Positions 1-9,481 are shown, numbered from the stretch's first letter. The stretch: DNA of 64,000 bases from Thermospira aquatica (GCF_023525255.1 NZ_CP073355.1:1054001-1118000); one strand, 5' to 3'. Translations and numbers: made by a program. The notes: a model not told the origin generated them from the sequence alone.

Positions 1-1785
1 AAAAATCTTTATCTTTCGCCTATTCAAGAGAATGGTAAGGTGATAGGGTTTATTCTCCAGGATCCCCGTGACCCGGCCAACAAGATTATTCCTATTATTG
101 TCAACCTTCGTAATGCCTTATATCTGCCGGCTGTGTCTAATCCAAAACCCTTTCCAACGATGGAAAATATTCCTCCTGAGGTGCGTGCTTCGGAGTTTGT
201 GCGTGAGGTGGATATTCAGACTCTTTCGGTTACTTTTCTTCAAGAGATTAAAGATCAGCAGGATCTTATTGTTATTGTGAAGTTTCCTAACGAAACCGAT
301 ATGGTAGTGCCAGCCCAGGATTTTATATCACTTCCCAAGATTGCCTGGGAGAGGCTTGACAGAATCTTCCAAACCCAACCTAACCTTTTTGCCCTCTTTG
401 TAAACAAAATGCGCCAGCTTCATAAGGCGACGATGCCATCTATTGAAAATGTTGAACAGTTTTTTGGCTGGCTTCAAAAAGATGTAACCCTTATCCAGGC
501 ATTTTGCCATCAGTTACTCACAAGTGTGGATCCACAAAAGGAGAAACTGCTTTTCCAGATAGGGTGGATATTGCAGGCATTTACCTTTCTGGATAAGCAA
601 GCTGTACAAAAGGAAGATTACCGCAATCAGGCAATGAAAGCTATTATTCAGATCTTCGAGAGGTATGCGGTGCCCTTTTCTCATAGGCAGGTGTTGGGAT
701 TTTGGGAGAAAAGCTCGGTGCTTCGGGCTTTAAAAGAGAACGATTATCTTGATCTGGTCAAATCTTTTTTTGATGCGTATACGGTCCCTGAGAAGGAGGG
801 GTTACCTCCGGCTATTTTTGTTTTTCGTTTAAATGGTGAAGTTCGTTATATTCATCGTAATCATTTTCTGAAGATTTTTCTTGATCTTCTGGATAGTGTT
901 GCTCTCGATATCAAGCAAAACCTTGAACGTCAGGCTGAGGATAGAGCGTCGGATTTTTTACGCATGCCGTTTATGAAAACCAAGGATCTTTTTGTTATCT
1001 ATCTCCAGGAGCTGGTAGAAGAAAAAAATGACATGCTGGCAGATCTTCTTAATAATACCCCACTTCTTTTTCAGTTTCTTTACTATCATTGTCAGAAAAC
1101 TCCCGCTATTAAATCAGAGGCGTTGCGTTTCTTTGAGGACATGGATAATGTTACTTCCCCTGTACGTCGTCCGCTGGATGAGATTCTTCGGATTTCTTAC
1201 GCTGATCTGGTCAAGCTGGCAGAGACTAACCTTCCTTTCAATTTTGTGGAGTTTTTCTTAAATTTTTTGGTGAAGCCTTTTCAGTGGTTTTTTGGGCTTT
1301 TTGGCAAGAAGATGGATGAGGCGCTTACAAGGGCTCTTGCTGAGAGAAAAGAGGTTTCAGAGTGGCTTGCGGCAAGTAAGGCTAAAAAAGGGAAAAAAGA
1401 AGAAACGTATATTTCTCTCTCTGAGGTGCAGCAGGCGACCCAGAAAACAAAAGTGGATGACACCTCTTTAGAGGCGTTGATACGATCTATAACGGGTCAA
1501 GAACCTCTGGAGAAGATTTTGGAAAATCTTGGCGACAAGTGGAACAAAACCTTGAGCCCTGAAGCTAAAAAAGACAATTATGATCTTGTTCATAGTAAGG
1601 TTTTAAATCGTCTGAAGTTTCTCAAGCATATCGATGCTAGTGTGGTCCAAAATGAGGTGAATAATATTATGCATGCCGAGAAATTCGTGGAGAAGATCCA
1701 CAATAAAGATGCTTTTCGGGCGTATATTACCCTCTGGATGGCCTCTGCTGCAATGCAACTCCATCAGCAGAAACAAAAAAAGTAA
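1..1785 (+). CDS. Hypothetical protein, 5' end outside window
   Basis: The reading frame is open from base 1, so the gene starts upstream of the window. A GTG at 40 is in frame but has no ribosome site and the frame before it also reads as protein (LSPIQENGK), so it is not taken as the start. About 594 residues are visible, with no signal peptide or membrane segment in the visible part. The protein is mostly helical and charged, with a lysine-rich stretch around residue 460 (AKKGKKEE) and many leucine/phenylalanine helices. I do not recognise a family. It ends 3 bp from the stop of the convergent LamG/FN3 gene. Codon use matches the neighbouring core genes, so it looks like a resident gene. 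Confidence 0.75.
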   Translation, partial: KNLYLSPIQENGKVIGFILQDPRDPANKIIPIIVNLRNALYLPAVSNPKPFPTMENIPPEVRASEFVREVDIQTLSVTFLQEIKDQQDLIVIVKFPNETDMVVPAQDFISLPKIAWERLDRIFQTQPNLFALFVNKMRQLHKATMPSIENVEQFFGWLQKDVTLIQAFCHQLLTSVDPQKEKLLFQIGWILQAFTFLDKQAVQKEDYRNQAMKAIIQIFERYAVPFSHRQVLGFWEKSSVLRALKENDYLDLVKSFFDAYTVPEKEGLPPAIFVFRLNGEVRYIHRNHFLKIFLDLLDSVALDIKQNLERQAEDRASDFLRMPFMKTKDLFVIYLQELVEEKNDMLADLLNNTPLLFQFLYYHCQKTPAIKSEALRFFEDMDNVTSPVRRPLDEILRISYADLVKLAETNLPFNFVEFFLNFLVKPFQWFFGLFGKKMDEALTRALAERKEVSEWLAASKAKKGKKEETYISLSEVQQATQKTKVDDTSLEALIRSITGQEPLEKILENLGDKWNKTLSPEAKKDNYDLVHSKVLNRLKFLKHIDASVVQNEVNNIMHAEKFVEKIHNKDAFRAYITLWMASAAMQLHQQKQKK

Positions 1786-1788
1786 ATG

Positions 1789-3306
1789 TTATTTGACGCT
1801 GTATCGTGGTGTTTTGTGGATGTCGCTTGGTAAAAGGACAATTTCCTGTGAAAATTCGGATTTTTGTCCCCATTTGTCTACGGCTCGTACCGAAACAAAA
1901 TATGCTCTGTCGTTGGCAAGACCGGTAAGTGTGTAGGTGATGGGCTGGAGTTTTCCCTGTTGTTTGTACGGGAGAAAAATGGGCGAAGGACCAGCCTGGC
2001 TGGATATGCCATCGTATTCTTGAGAACGTTCGCCGTAATAGATCTCGTATCCTATCAAATTTTCTTCAGGGGATGGAAGCCACGATAAAGTTATCGTCCC
2101 ATCACCGGCTTCTGAGGAAAGAATAATCGGCGTAATGGGTTTTTCGTAGATGGTGTATTGTAATGAGAGGCTTGATAAAAGTGGGGTTGTTTGATTTTTT
2201 TCATAAGGGAAATACTGGATTTTGAACTGGATGTATTTTCCGACGCGCATCTCAGAAGGAAATTCGTTTGCTTTGGCAGGGAGGTATACCCAGGGAAGGG
2301 TGGTATCAGAGGGAGAAAAGGGTTGGTTGGATATACGGTAGGCTATCTTGAGAAGGAATGGTTCCTCGGGGTTTTTTGAGAGAATCTCTAGCCCTTTTAT
2401 CTCAAAAAGAAAGGGCATTTTTTGAACGGTAGTGATCATTTCTGCGGGTTTTTGGTGATAGTTTTGTATGTTGTATTCGTCTTTGTAGATGGAGAGGATA
2501 GCAAAATTATCCAGCGAGAAAAATCCACCTCTGCCTAACGTGAGAGAAGCCGGGACTTCTTCCTTTACCATGGGGATGAGAATGGGGGAACGAGGGCGAC
2601 GGTTTCGGGTTACCCAGATGATTTGCTGTTCTATTCCCTCTCGATAGGTAGCGAGTTTGCCATCCAGGATATTGAATGAAACTGCGTGATGTTCCCACTT
2701 GTTGAGCGCTATAGGGTGGTCCTCCGTGATTTCAAAGGAGTAGCTTTCATCTCCATCCCAGAAGAAATTTTCAAAGCGATAGGTGAGGCGGTTGTTTTTG
2801 ATACTGATGCTTAGTCCATAGTTGTTTTGGTCTTTTTCTTCCCCGAGATTGTTGCCCATGAATTCCGCGATGGATTGGCCTTCGTATATCTGGTAAAAAT
2901 AAGCCCAAAATTCGATGGTAAAGCTTCCTAGAATGGAGCCAGGACGCAGGATGGCAGTGCTTTTGGGAAGGAGGCGGAGACTGTGATTTTTGGTGAAGAA
3001 TTTGGCACTTTTTTTGCTGCTTTTGGTTTGAAAGGCGTTGGGGATGTAGTTTTCGTAGGTGATTTGATAGTTTTTGAGAAGGGGTTTTTCTGATTCGAAG
3101 TCCAGAAAAAGGTCCTGATTGAGATCAGAGGCGGGTTTTTCTTCCTGAAGTTTGAGGTAGAGGGCGTTTTTTTGGCTAACAATTTGAAGATTTTGGATAT
3201 GGTACCACTCCATGGTAGCGAGCGAAAAGGTCTTTTTTTCTATGGGTTCAAACGTGGTGCCCCACAGGAGCACTGGAAGAAGGAAAAATATGAGAGCATT
3301 CCTCAT
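1789..3306 (-). CDS. Secreted LamG-like and fibronectin type III protein
   Basis: A predicted exported protein of 505 residues. The start at 3306 is chosen because it follows AAGGAGG at a good distance and opens a signal peptide (MRNALIFFLLPVLLWG); a longer in-frame start at 3402 would bury that peptide. Residues about 70-240 look like a concanavalin/LamG-type beta sandwich (FTIEFWAYF, then a WEHHAVSFN strand, as in laminin-G-like folds). The C-terminal 100 residues form a fibronectin type III domain (TITLSWLPSPEENLIGYEIYYG through AYFVSVRAVDKWG). The likely role is binding carbohydrate or surface partners in the periplasm or outside the cell; no catalytic motif was seen. It is transcribed leftward and ends 3 bp from the convergent upstream gene. 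Family assignment is by pattern only. Confidence 0.8.
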   Translation of the reverse strand: MRNALIFFLLPVLLWGTTFEPIEKKTFSLATMEWYHIQNLQIVSQKNALYLKLQEEKPASDLNQDLFLDFESEKPLLKNYQITYENYIPNAFQTKSSKKSAKFFTKNHSLRLLPKSTAILRPGSILGSFTIEFWAYFYQIYEGQSIAEFMGNNLGEEKDQNNYGLSISIKNNRLTYRFENFFWDGDESYSFEITEDHPIALNKWEHHAVSFNILDGKLATYREGIEQQIIWVTRNRRPRSPILIPMVKEEVPASLTLGRGGFFSLDNFAILSIYKDEYNIQNYHQKPAEMITTVQKMPFLFEIKGLEILSKNPEEPFLLKIAYRISNQPFSPSDTTLPWVYLPAKANEFPSEMRVGKYIQFKIQYFPYEKNQTTPLLSSLSLQYTIYEKPITPIILSSEAGDGTITLSWLPSPEENLIGYEIYYGERSQEYDGISSQAGPSPIFLPYKQQGKLQPITYTLTGLANDRAYFVSVRAVDKWGQKSEFSQEIVLLPSDIHKTPRYSVK

Positions 3307-3433
3307 GAAACCCTCCTTATCTTTGATATTTTCGACAAAAAGGAGGAAATCTTGAGATGAGTGCCTCATAGGGGGGCAAGAGAACACGAGATGACATATC
3401 AAAAAATAGTATACGAGAGGGGAAAAAGCGTTA

Positions 3434-3637
3434 TCATTTTTCGGTTTTTTTGCAGGGGATTTGGGACAAAAGGTTTTGAACCCTTTGTGCCTTTTCGCTG
3501 GTTACCCTGGGTGGTACATAGCCTGAAAAGGGTAATTGCTGAAAAAGGGTAATAGCCTGTGTTTTTCTCCTGTCAATAGCAAAGAAATGAGATTCGGAAT
3601 GGGGGTTAGAGATCCAGCAGAGGGATGTTTGCGCCAT
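3434..3637 (-). CDS. Possible small protein overlapping the radical SAM gene end
   Basis: A 67-residue frame whose ATG lies inside the last 32 bases of the radical SAM gene, so translation would have to be coupled to it. No Shine-Dalgarno sequence is visible before the ATG. The predicted protein is basic and hydrophilic with an ordinary-looking composition (IDRRKTQAITLFQQLPFSGY, ending PCKKTEK), which is why it is listed at all. No family is recognised. It fills most of the 300-bp gap between the radical SAM gene and the LamG/FN3 gene. It could equally be an untranslated 3' region. Confidence 0.3.
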   Translation of the reverse strand: MAQTSLCWISNPHSESHFFAIDRRKTQAITLFQQLPFSGYVPPRVTSEKAQRVQNLLSQIPCKKTEK

Positions 3638-6107
3638 TTTGGATAAGGTGGCGAGAAACTATCGTGGGAGAAAAGCGTAACATCTCCGGTAATGGTACCC
3701 CTGTGACAGCTTCGACCACATCCTGGACACGGAGCCCCCCGTCTTCGAGAAGAAAGGTGACTCGGGTGGTTTTTTCAGATTCGAGGTGAAGGAGGTACTT
3801 TCGGATGGGCAGAGCTTTTTCCCCTGATTTGGTTTTTTTGATGACAAGGGCATCCTCAGGGATGTGCTGAAGAGAGGGATAAAGAGATGGTCCCTCAATC
3901 TGGAGGGTGCAGAGGTGGTTTTTGGCTTGTTGGCTGAGAGAAGGGGTGCCGAGGAGAAGGGTTCTGGCACCATTGATCTTCAGTCCCTCTGGTAAGACTT
4001 CGTTGAAGCGATGGATCCATTCTTCGGGGGGAAGTGTTTGCCATATGTTTACTTCGGCGAGCTCCATGAAGCTTTCGAAGCCGAGAGGGAGAGCCCAGAG
4101 AAAGGCAAACCGAAAATGAGGGTTGAATCCCTGGGTGTAGCAAACGGGGAGGTTGGCGCGGATGACAGCCCTGGAGAGGGTTTCTTCGAGGTCGGTGGGG
4201 GAGATATAGCGGGCAAGATCTTTCTTTTCAAAGGAGAATCTGAGGATAGCTTGAGGGGAGGCATCGATGGAGAGATTGGAAAGAAAATGGGGATCTATCA
4301 TGGCTTGTTTTTCTTGAGCGTTTCTTGGCCGAATAATGCGGAAATCACATACCTCACACTGGTTGCTGCACCTGTCTCGGCAGTCGTCGGAAAATATATG
4401 CTGAGAGGCTTTTTCGTTTTCTCTTTTGAGGAAGGTTTCTGAGGTTGTTTTGATGATCTGCCAGGGAAGGGGGGCATCCAGGTTTTTTGGGCGGAGATAC
4501 ATCCAGGGGTCAATGCCAAGCTCTTCAAAACAGCTTTTCCACAGCTCTATCTGGATCTGGTCGTTCCATCCGTCAAAACGGGCTCCTCGTTTCCAGGCGA
4601 GTTGGATGACCTGTCCGAGCTGCCGATCCCCCTGGGAAAAGACACCCTCGAGAAAGCTTAAGTGGGGATGGTTGTACCGGATCTGGATTTTTTTCTTGTG
4701 CCGGAAAATGTGGATGAGGTTCTGGAAATGGGAGAGGGCTTCATCCGGGTCCATTTGTCCAGCCCATTGGAAGGGGGTGTGGGGTTTGGGGATGAAGACA
4801 GCTACACTTGCTGTGATGGTGATAGAGGGAAACTTTTGGGAAAGACTCTCGAGAAGATGTTGGATGCCCAGCACTTCTTCACTTGGTGTAGTGTAGGGGA
4901 GCCCTATCATGAAATAGAGCTTGACGGATTTCCAGCCGAGTTTTTGAGCGATGGAGATGACCTCGCAGAGGTTATCGGTGGTGACGGTTTTGTTGATAGC
5001 TCGGCGTATCTCATCGGTTGCGCCTTCTACGGCAAAGGTGAGCCCGGATTTGCGTATTTCCTGAACACTTTTTGCCAGATCGATGGTAAAAGAATCCAGC
5101 CGCAGGCTTGGGAGGGAAAAAGATATCCCGTGGGGGGAAAACTGCTCATGAAGCAGGGGGAGAAGGTCAGCCAGAGCGGAGTAGTCACTAATGGATAGAC
5201 TGATAAGAGAAAATTCCCGGTAACCTGTCTCTCGGATCACTTCCCGGGAGAGCTGGAGAATGGTCGCGATGCTGCGTTCTCTCACCGGACGATAATGAAC
5301 ACCGGCCTGACAGAATCGGCATCCTCTCGTGCAACCACGAGCAACCTCTACAACAGCTCTATCTTGGATAGCCTGGCAGTTTGGGATAAGCTGTTTGGTG
5401 ACAAAAGGAATGTTCTCGAGATCGGGTTCGCGGCGAACGATGACGGGTTTTCCCTTTGGGATAACAAAACCATTCTCTTTGCTGAGTGTATAAAGGGAGG
5501 GTACGTATACCCCCGGGATATCAGCAAACATGGAGAGAATCTCTTTTCTGGAAGCATGTGGATGGTTGTGGAGCACTTCCATCATTTCTAGCAGGGCAGT
5601 CTCTCCATCGCCTACACATACGGCGTCAAGAAAATCAGCTACGGGTTCAATATTGCCTGTCACCGGTCCGCCGGCAATGATAAGGGGATGATCCTCAGTG
5701 CGTTCGGATGAGAGAAAGGGAATGCCGGCAAGATCAAGAACGGTGAGGAAGTTTGTGTAGAGAAGTTCGTACTGGAAACTGAATCCCACCACGTCAAAAT
5801 GCGCGAGGGGTGTTTTGCTTTCGAGGGAGTAGAGGGGGATGCGATGTTTTCGAAGGAGATCTTCCATGTCTAACCAGGGGGTGTAAGCTCTCTCGCAGAC
5901 GAATCGTTCATCCCTGTTGACGAGATCGTAGAGAATGCGTATCCCAAGGTTGGATATACCTATCTCGTAGATATCGGGATAAACCAGAGCGAGGGTGGTT
6001 CGACCCTTGTGGGATTTTTGGATACTGTGAACCTCTCCTCCAGTGTAGCGGGCAGGTTTCTCGACATAGGGGAGGATATGTTGTTCGATGAAACGAAAGT
6101 CTACCAT
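3606..6107 (-). CDS. Two-part radical SAM protein (TIGR03960/TIGR03936 type)
   Basis: An 833-residue protein. The N-terminal part has a B12-binding-like fold. A radical SAM core follows, with the cluster motif CTRGCRFCQAG near residue 260 (three cysteines, CxxxCxxC) and further SAM-barrel strands. A second cysteine group lies near residues 590-605 (CRDRCSNQCEVCDF). The last 220 residues match the DUF2344 type of radical-SAM-linked protein (RFSFEKKDLARYISPTDLEETLSRAVIRANLPVCYTQGFNPH). In many bacteria these two parts are adjacent genes or a fusion, often near ribosomal or RNase E/G genes; the substrate is not known to me. The start at 6107 follows AGGGAG. A TTGCAA-17-TACACT promoter lies just upstream. 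The gene is intact and marks the last resident gene before the accessory island. Confidence 0.85.
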   Translation of the reverse strand: MVDFRFIEQHILPYVEKPARYTGGEVHSIQKSHKGRTTLALVYPDIYEIGISNLGIRILYDLVNRDERFVCERAYTPWLDMEDLLRKHRIPLYSLESKTPLAHFDVVGFSFQYELLYTNFLTVLDLAGIPFLSSERTEDHPLIIAGGPVTGNIEPVADFLDAVCVGDGETALLEMMEVLHNHPHASRKEILSMFADIPGVYVPSLYTLSKENGFVIPKGKPVIVRREPDLENIPFVTKQLIPNCQAIQDRAVVEVARGCTRGCRFCQAGVHYRPVRERSIATILQLSREVIRETGYREFSLISLSISDYSALADLLPLLHEQFSPHGISFSLPSLRLDSFTIDLAKSVQEIRKSGLTFAVEGATDEIRRAINKTVTTDNLCEVISIAQKLGWKSVKLYFMIGLPYTTPSEEVLGIQHLLESLSQKFPSITITASVAVFIPKPHTPFQWAGQMDPDEALSHFQNLIHIFRHKKKIQIRYNHPHLSFLEGVFSQGDRQLGQVIQLAWKRGARFDGWNDQIQIELWKSCFEELGIDPWMYLRPKNLDAPLPWQIIKTTSETFLKRENEKASQHIFSDDCRDRCSNQCEVCDFRIIRPRNAQEKQAMIDPHFLSNLSIDASPQAILRFSFEKKDLARYISPTDLEETLSRAVIRANLPVCYTQGFNPHFRFAFLWALPLGFESFMELAEVNIWQTLPPEEWIHRFNEVLPEGLKINGARTLLLGTPSLSQQAKNHLCTLQIEGPSLYPSLQHIPEDALVIKKTKSGEKALPIRKYLLHLESEKTTRVTFLLEDGGLRVQDVVEAVTGVPLPEMLRFSPTIVSRHLIQNGANIPLLDL

Positions 6108-6133
6108 GTGGCTCCCTGGGAAAAGATAGTATT

Positions 6134-6162
6134 AGTGTACAGAGAAGTCTCAGATTTTGCAA
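6134..6162 (-). promoter_or_regulatory. Promoter of the radical SAM gene
   Basis: On the minus strand, TTGCAA (6162-6157), a 17-base spacer and TACACT (6139-6134), about 25 bases upstream of the radical SAM start codon at 6107. The mobile-element end begins only 20 bases upstream of the -35 box. Confidence 0.5.
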
Positions 6163-6179
6163 GTGTGAGGATTTTTCTC

Positions 6180-6226
6180 TCTGTCAAATAAATTAAAATG
6201 TCACCTTTTTATTGAAATAGAAATGT
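6180..6226. repeat. 47-bp direct repeat, copy 1 (ISNCY left end)
   Basis: These 47 bases are identical, in the same orientation, to 20748-20794. They hold the left terminal repeat of the ISNCY-type element (starting TGTCAAATAAATTAAAATG) plus two flanking bases. The two copies bracket the 14.5-kb CRISPR island. Confidence 0.85.
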
Positions 6227-7491
6227 CACTTTTTTATGCCGAAACTCTACGACCATAATCATCTATTTCAAAAAAGTTCAATTCGATATTTTTCTTAAAA
6301 ATATGTATACTTCCATCAAGCCAGGTTTTTAAGATAACATTGTCCCCGGGTTTTATGGCTATAGGTTGTTTCTTTTCAATCTGGTATATTCTTTTAGAAA
6401 ACTTTATTGTATAATCTCTATAGACTTTGCACTCGGCCGTATAACAAACATAGTTCCTTAAGTCCTGATCAGGCATTAATGCAATATGAAAATCTTCATC
6501 CGACAGAGGTTTTTTACTAAATTTTCGGTTATTCTTTTCCCAGTAATATTCTTTCAAAAAACGATTGGCACTGTCAATATCCTTTATGTTTTTAGTTTCA
6601 TTTCTGCTATTAACCTGTCCTGATGGATCCCATTCCATCTCTACGCGTCCTTTTGCCTGGGGACTATGGGCATATATCATTTCTATCCCCAGCCTATGGC
6701 AGACCTCTCCAAACTTTGTTAGAGGCAATTTCCTGCAAGCTGTTCTTCTATGGTCGCTTCCCGTTTCGTATAGAACAGGCTTTTATAATCACAATAGATC
6801 GAATAAGGAATACCGTATTTCATTATCCAGTCAAACAAACATTGCAGCGCTACTTGTGTCGTTTCTCCTGTGTCGAAAAGACCGTAAGATGTGCCTGTAG
6901 CATCATCCACCATATTCATCAGACAGACTTCTTTGCCTGTCCCAAACCAGTCGTGAATGCTGCCGTCCATTTGAATCATTTCTCCAAAATGCTCTTTTCT
7001 CGGCCTTCTGGTACGGTGTTTCGCAGTTTTTCTTATTTTCTTCCACAATCCTGTTTCCATCATCCATAACGAAGCGTTGATGCTCCTATTTTTATATGAT
7101 GTTCCTCATAAAGCTTTTCAGCTATAAATGTCGGCTTAAAACCTTTATAATTATTCCGTACTATCTGCATAATTTCTCTTTGATATCACTGCTAAATTCT
7201 GTGATTCCCGGTTTGCCTATTAATTTGTGATTGAGGGCTTCATCACCCTTTGATAAATATTCTTTAAAAATTCGAATAAGTTGCCTTCTGCAAATCCCCA
7301 GTATTATTGCAGCATCTTTCTGCTTGATTTTCTTGTTCTTTACCATCTCCAGTATTTTTGCCCTCTTCTGTGCTTTAAGTGTCATCGTTATCACCTCTCT
7401 CATCTGCAACCTCTCGTTTTTTTAGTTGCAGTATTTTAAAAGGTGACATTTCTATTTGCACAAAGTGTGAAATTTTAAATTGTTTTCGACA
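6182..7491 (-). mobile_element. Decayed ISNCY (IS1202-like) insertion sequence
   Basis: An element of about 1.31 kb bounded by imperfect inverted repeats of about 45 bases. The left end begins TGTCAAATAAATTAAAATG and the right end, read on the minus strand, begins TGTCGAAAACAATTTAAAAT. Both ends contain the sub-repeat AAATAGAAATGTCAC, with a second AAATGTCAC-like copy, typical of transposase-binding sites. The interior carries a broken DDE transposase on the minus strand. No target duplication is visible: the left flank is the radical SAM promoter and the right flank is the tail of an unrelated gene, so the flanks were probably joined by deletion or recombination. Boundaries are inferred from the inverted repeats. 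Confidence 0.75.
6234..7409 (-). pseudogene. ISNCY-family transposase, multiply frameshifted
   Basis: Three overlapping-frame fragments together make one integrase-type transposase. The first (7409-7161) is an N-terminal helix-turn-helix (KKIKQKDAAIILGICRRQLI). The second (ending 6719) has the first catalytic Asp in MDGSIHDWFG and the second region in YSIYCDYKS. The third (from 6728) has YAHSPQAKGRVE, whose Glu completes the DDE triad. Reading across frames recovers continuous protein near 7190-7063 (IMQIVRNNYKGFKPTFIAEK) and near 6600 (RWNGIHQDRLIAEMKLKNI). At least five small indels are therefore needed to restore it: near 7185, 7070, 6725, 6640 and 6605. It cannot make an active enzyme as read. 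Confidence 0.85.
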
Positions 7492-7849
7492 CACCAATAC
7501 CGAACTTTACATAACACAGTATGTGGTGAAAGCTGTGTATCAAATTTCTTCTAATAATGTTCAAAATATTACTAATACAAGGTTCCCATGGACAAACACA
7601 GTTGGCATAGTTTCTAAAAACACCATATTCCCAACGTCAAGGTTAATGTTTAATCCAACAAGCAAAGCGGTAACCATAAGAGATTGGAAGTACAGCCATA
7701 CAGACACAGCAAACAACAAGGTCGTCTATACCCTTGATGAAACGTCCAGTGCCTTTTTAGGGTTTGACATAAGAATTTATACCAATGCTGGAAACGAGAC
7801 GATACCTTTTAAGATCAATCTTATTTTTAACAAAGGTGGGTTTAAATAA
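7492..7849 (+). pseudogene. 3' remnant of a gene cut by the ISNCY element
   Basis: An open frame runs out of the mobile-element end and continues for about 115 residues of plausible protein to a TAA at 7849. It has many Asn/Thr and beta-strand-like segments (KAVTIRDWKYSHTDTANN, GFDIRIYTNAGNETIPFKIN), like a surface or secreted protein. No start codon with a ribosome site exists outside the IS, and the matching 5' half is not present on the other side of the element. I therefore read it as the tail of a gene whose front was lost. It converges on the downstream lipoprotein gene at a shared terminator. No family is recognised. Confidence 0.55.
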
Positions 7850-7892
7850 AGACAACGCAGTCTTACGCACCTCCTTACACATATATATATAT

Positions 7893-7930
7893 AAAAAAGG
7901 AGAGAGGGGTGTCCCCTCCCTCCTTTTTTT
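7893..7930. terminator. Bidirectional Rho-independent terminator
   Basis: A long hairpin with A-run and T-run tails: AAAAAAGGAGAGAGGGG, a TGT loop and CCCCTCCCTCCTTTTTTT. It lies between two convergent reading frames and can serve both strands. Confidence 0.8.
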
Positions 7931-7969
7931 GTGTATGTGCTTACGTGATGCTATAGCTTATAACCATTG

Positions 7970-9481
7970 TTAATTCAAGGCGTTGGTAACCCTATGGAAG
8001 TCTTCTTCAGGCACAAAGATAAAAAACGAGAAGGTGTTTCTAGCATACTCATACATAAAAACGTCTCCGGCAAAAGAATCCGGCACAGCCATCCCTAAAC
8101 CAGAAAACAGAGCTTGATTAGCGCATACATTCATAATGATGCCGCGCACATAGTCACTTGGTGCGTTGCCTATTCTTATCCACACAGGCTGAATGGTTGG
8201 CCCGTATAGGCAAGAATAAGCCATATCAAAATGTGATGTACAGTGCACTCGGAACGGGAAAGAGAAAGACGCAAGCCTTGTAGATTTAGCGCTTTCAAAG
8301 GTTTGGACGCCGAGTCTTGGCGCATTGGTGTAAAACACTATATCCCCCTGGTCACTTGTAGAGATGTGAGTTCTGGCCGTGTGATAGTATCCGTTTGATG
8401 CAAAATAAGCTACGTAGTTTGTTTCATACCATAAATCATGGTTTCGATCATAGTCCCCGCGCCAAAAAATCATATGCCCACGTGGCTCTGAATCATCGTC
8501 AAGTCGTGCATGTGCGACACCATTGGTGTTAAAGATAAAATATGTTTTGTTATTAGTTATTACAAGCTGCTGTCCACTGATAAAGTTAGAGATTTCGGCA
8601 GCCACATAAAAGTAGTAATATCCTATAGGGAAGGGTCTATTACTGGTAACATACAGATACAGTCTCATGCTCCCCAGCGTATTAGGGTCAATTGCCATTC
8701 CTTGATAATCTCGGCCTTGTGCAAATTGGACATACCTGTTTGATGTGTTCTTATAGAATTTAAAGAGCCAGGCGTACTGGATAGCCGGTACTTTTTGTCC
8801 GTTAAGCTGCCAAGCGGGTGGTGTAAGAAAGACATTAAACACACTGTCTGGGATGAACTTGTTATAACCATTGGATTCATAAGCACTAATATACCATTGA
8901 GATGGGCGGGAACCCATTTCTCCCTCTTCTGGGAACTCTCTATTTACGACATCTCTAAAGTAGAGATAGTCGGGTGGGTCAAAAAGGCCGTGCCCATTGT
9001 ATCTAATAATTCCGAGCACCAATCGCCAGGCCTTGTTTTCGCCTCTGTTACTAAAACAAAAATCAAAGATGTATTGTTGAAAGAAGTTAGTAAAATACCA
9101 TTGAAAAACGTTACTAACGTTAATGTTAGAAAAGGCGTCAGTATTTACGAGCCAGCTCGGGAGTTCGAGGTGATACAAGATAGCGCCGTAAGGAGCTGTA
9201 TTGGTTGAGGAAGCCAGCACGAAATACTCTGGTGTTGTAGCATAGGTAATTTTTTGAAGTGTATCTATTGCTTCGGGCGAATGGTCATAGACGAGATATC
9301 CGTCTGGAGGCACCCAACTAGTATTAGTATTGGTTTGAGGTGTGTCATTAGCGTTAGTGTTGGTGCTAGATGGGGGGCGAGCGGGGCCTAACACACCCCC
9401 TTCTGAATCCGGGATATTCATAGTACACCCTAAAGCCCAAAGAAGCGTCGTCGCAAACAATGGAAATATTAATCTTTTCAT
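7970..9481 (-). CDS. Lipoprotein of unknown function
   Basis: A predicted 503-residue lipoprotein. The start at 9481 follows AAGGAGG and opens a lipoprotein signal (MKRLIFPLFATTLLWALGC), with the acylated Cys at about residue 19; the frame itself extends to 9562 but that start has no support. After the lipobox comes a low-complexity Thr/Asn/Ser linker (residues 35-60, STNTNANDTPQTNTN). The rest is rich in Tyr, Phe, Trp and Asn, with no family I recognise. The high Asn/Tyr content and codon use differ from the core genes, and the gene lies alone between an IS and the CRISPR array. It is probably an acquired surface protein. It ends at a shared terminator facing a truncated gene of similar composition. 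Confidence 0.7.
   Translation of the reverse strand: MKRLIFPLFATTLLWALGCTMNIPDSEGGVLGPARPPSSTNTNANDTPQTNTNTSWVPPDGYLVYDHSPEAIDTLQKITYATTPEYFVLASSTNTAPYGAILYHLELPSWLVNTDAFSNINVSNVFQWYFTNFFQQYIFDFCFSNRGENKAWRLVLGIIRYNGHGLFDPPDYLYFRDVVNREFPEEGEMGSRPSQWYISAYESNGYNKFIPDSVFNVFLTPPAWQLNGQKVPAIQYAWLFKFYKNTSNRYVQFAQGRDYQGMAIDPNTLGSMRLYLYVTSNRPFPIGYYYFYVAAEISNFISGQQLVITNNKTYFIFNTNGVAHARLDDDSEPRGHMIFWRGDYDRNHDLWYETNYVAYFASNGYYHTARTHISTSDQGDIVFYTNAPRLGVQTFESAKSTRLASFSFPFRVHCTSHFDMAYSCLYGPTIQPVWIRIGNAPSDYVRGIIMNVCANQALFSGLGMAVPDSFAGDVFMYEYARNTFSFFIFVPEEDFHRVTNALN

Noticed and set aside
6180-6226. The 47-bp repeat as an integrase attachment site for the island
   Set aside because: It matches the terminal inverted repeat of the ISNCY element itself, and no tRNA gene or tyrosine/serine integrase is present; IS debris explains it better.
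7379-7849. One 156-residue gene running from inside the IS into the right flank
   Set aside because: Its first third is antisense to the transposase and the IS end; only the part after 7491 is protein-like, so it is listed as a gene remnant.
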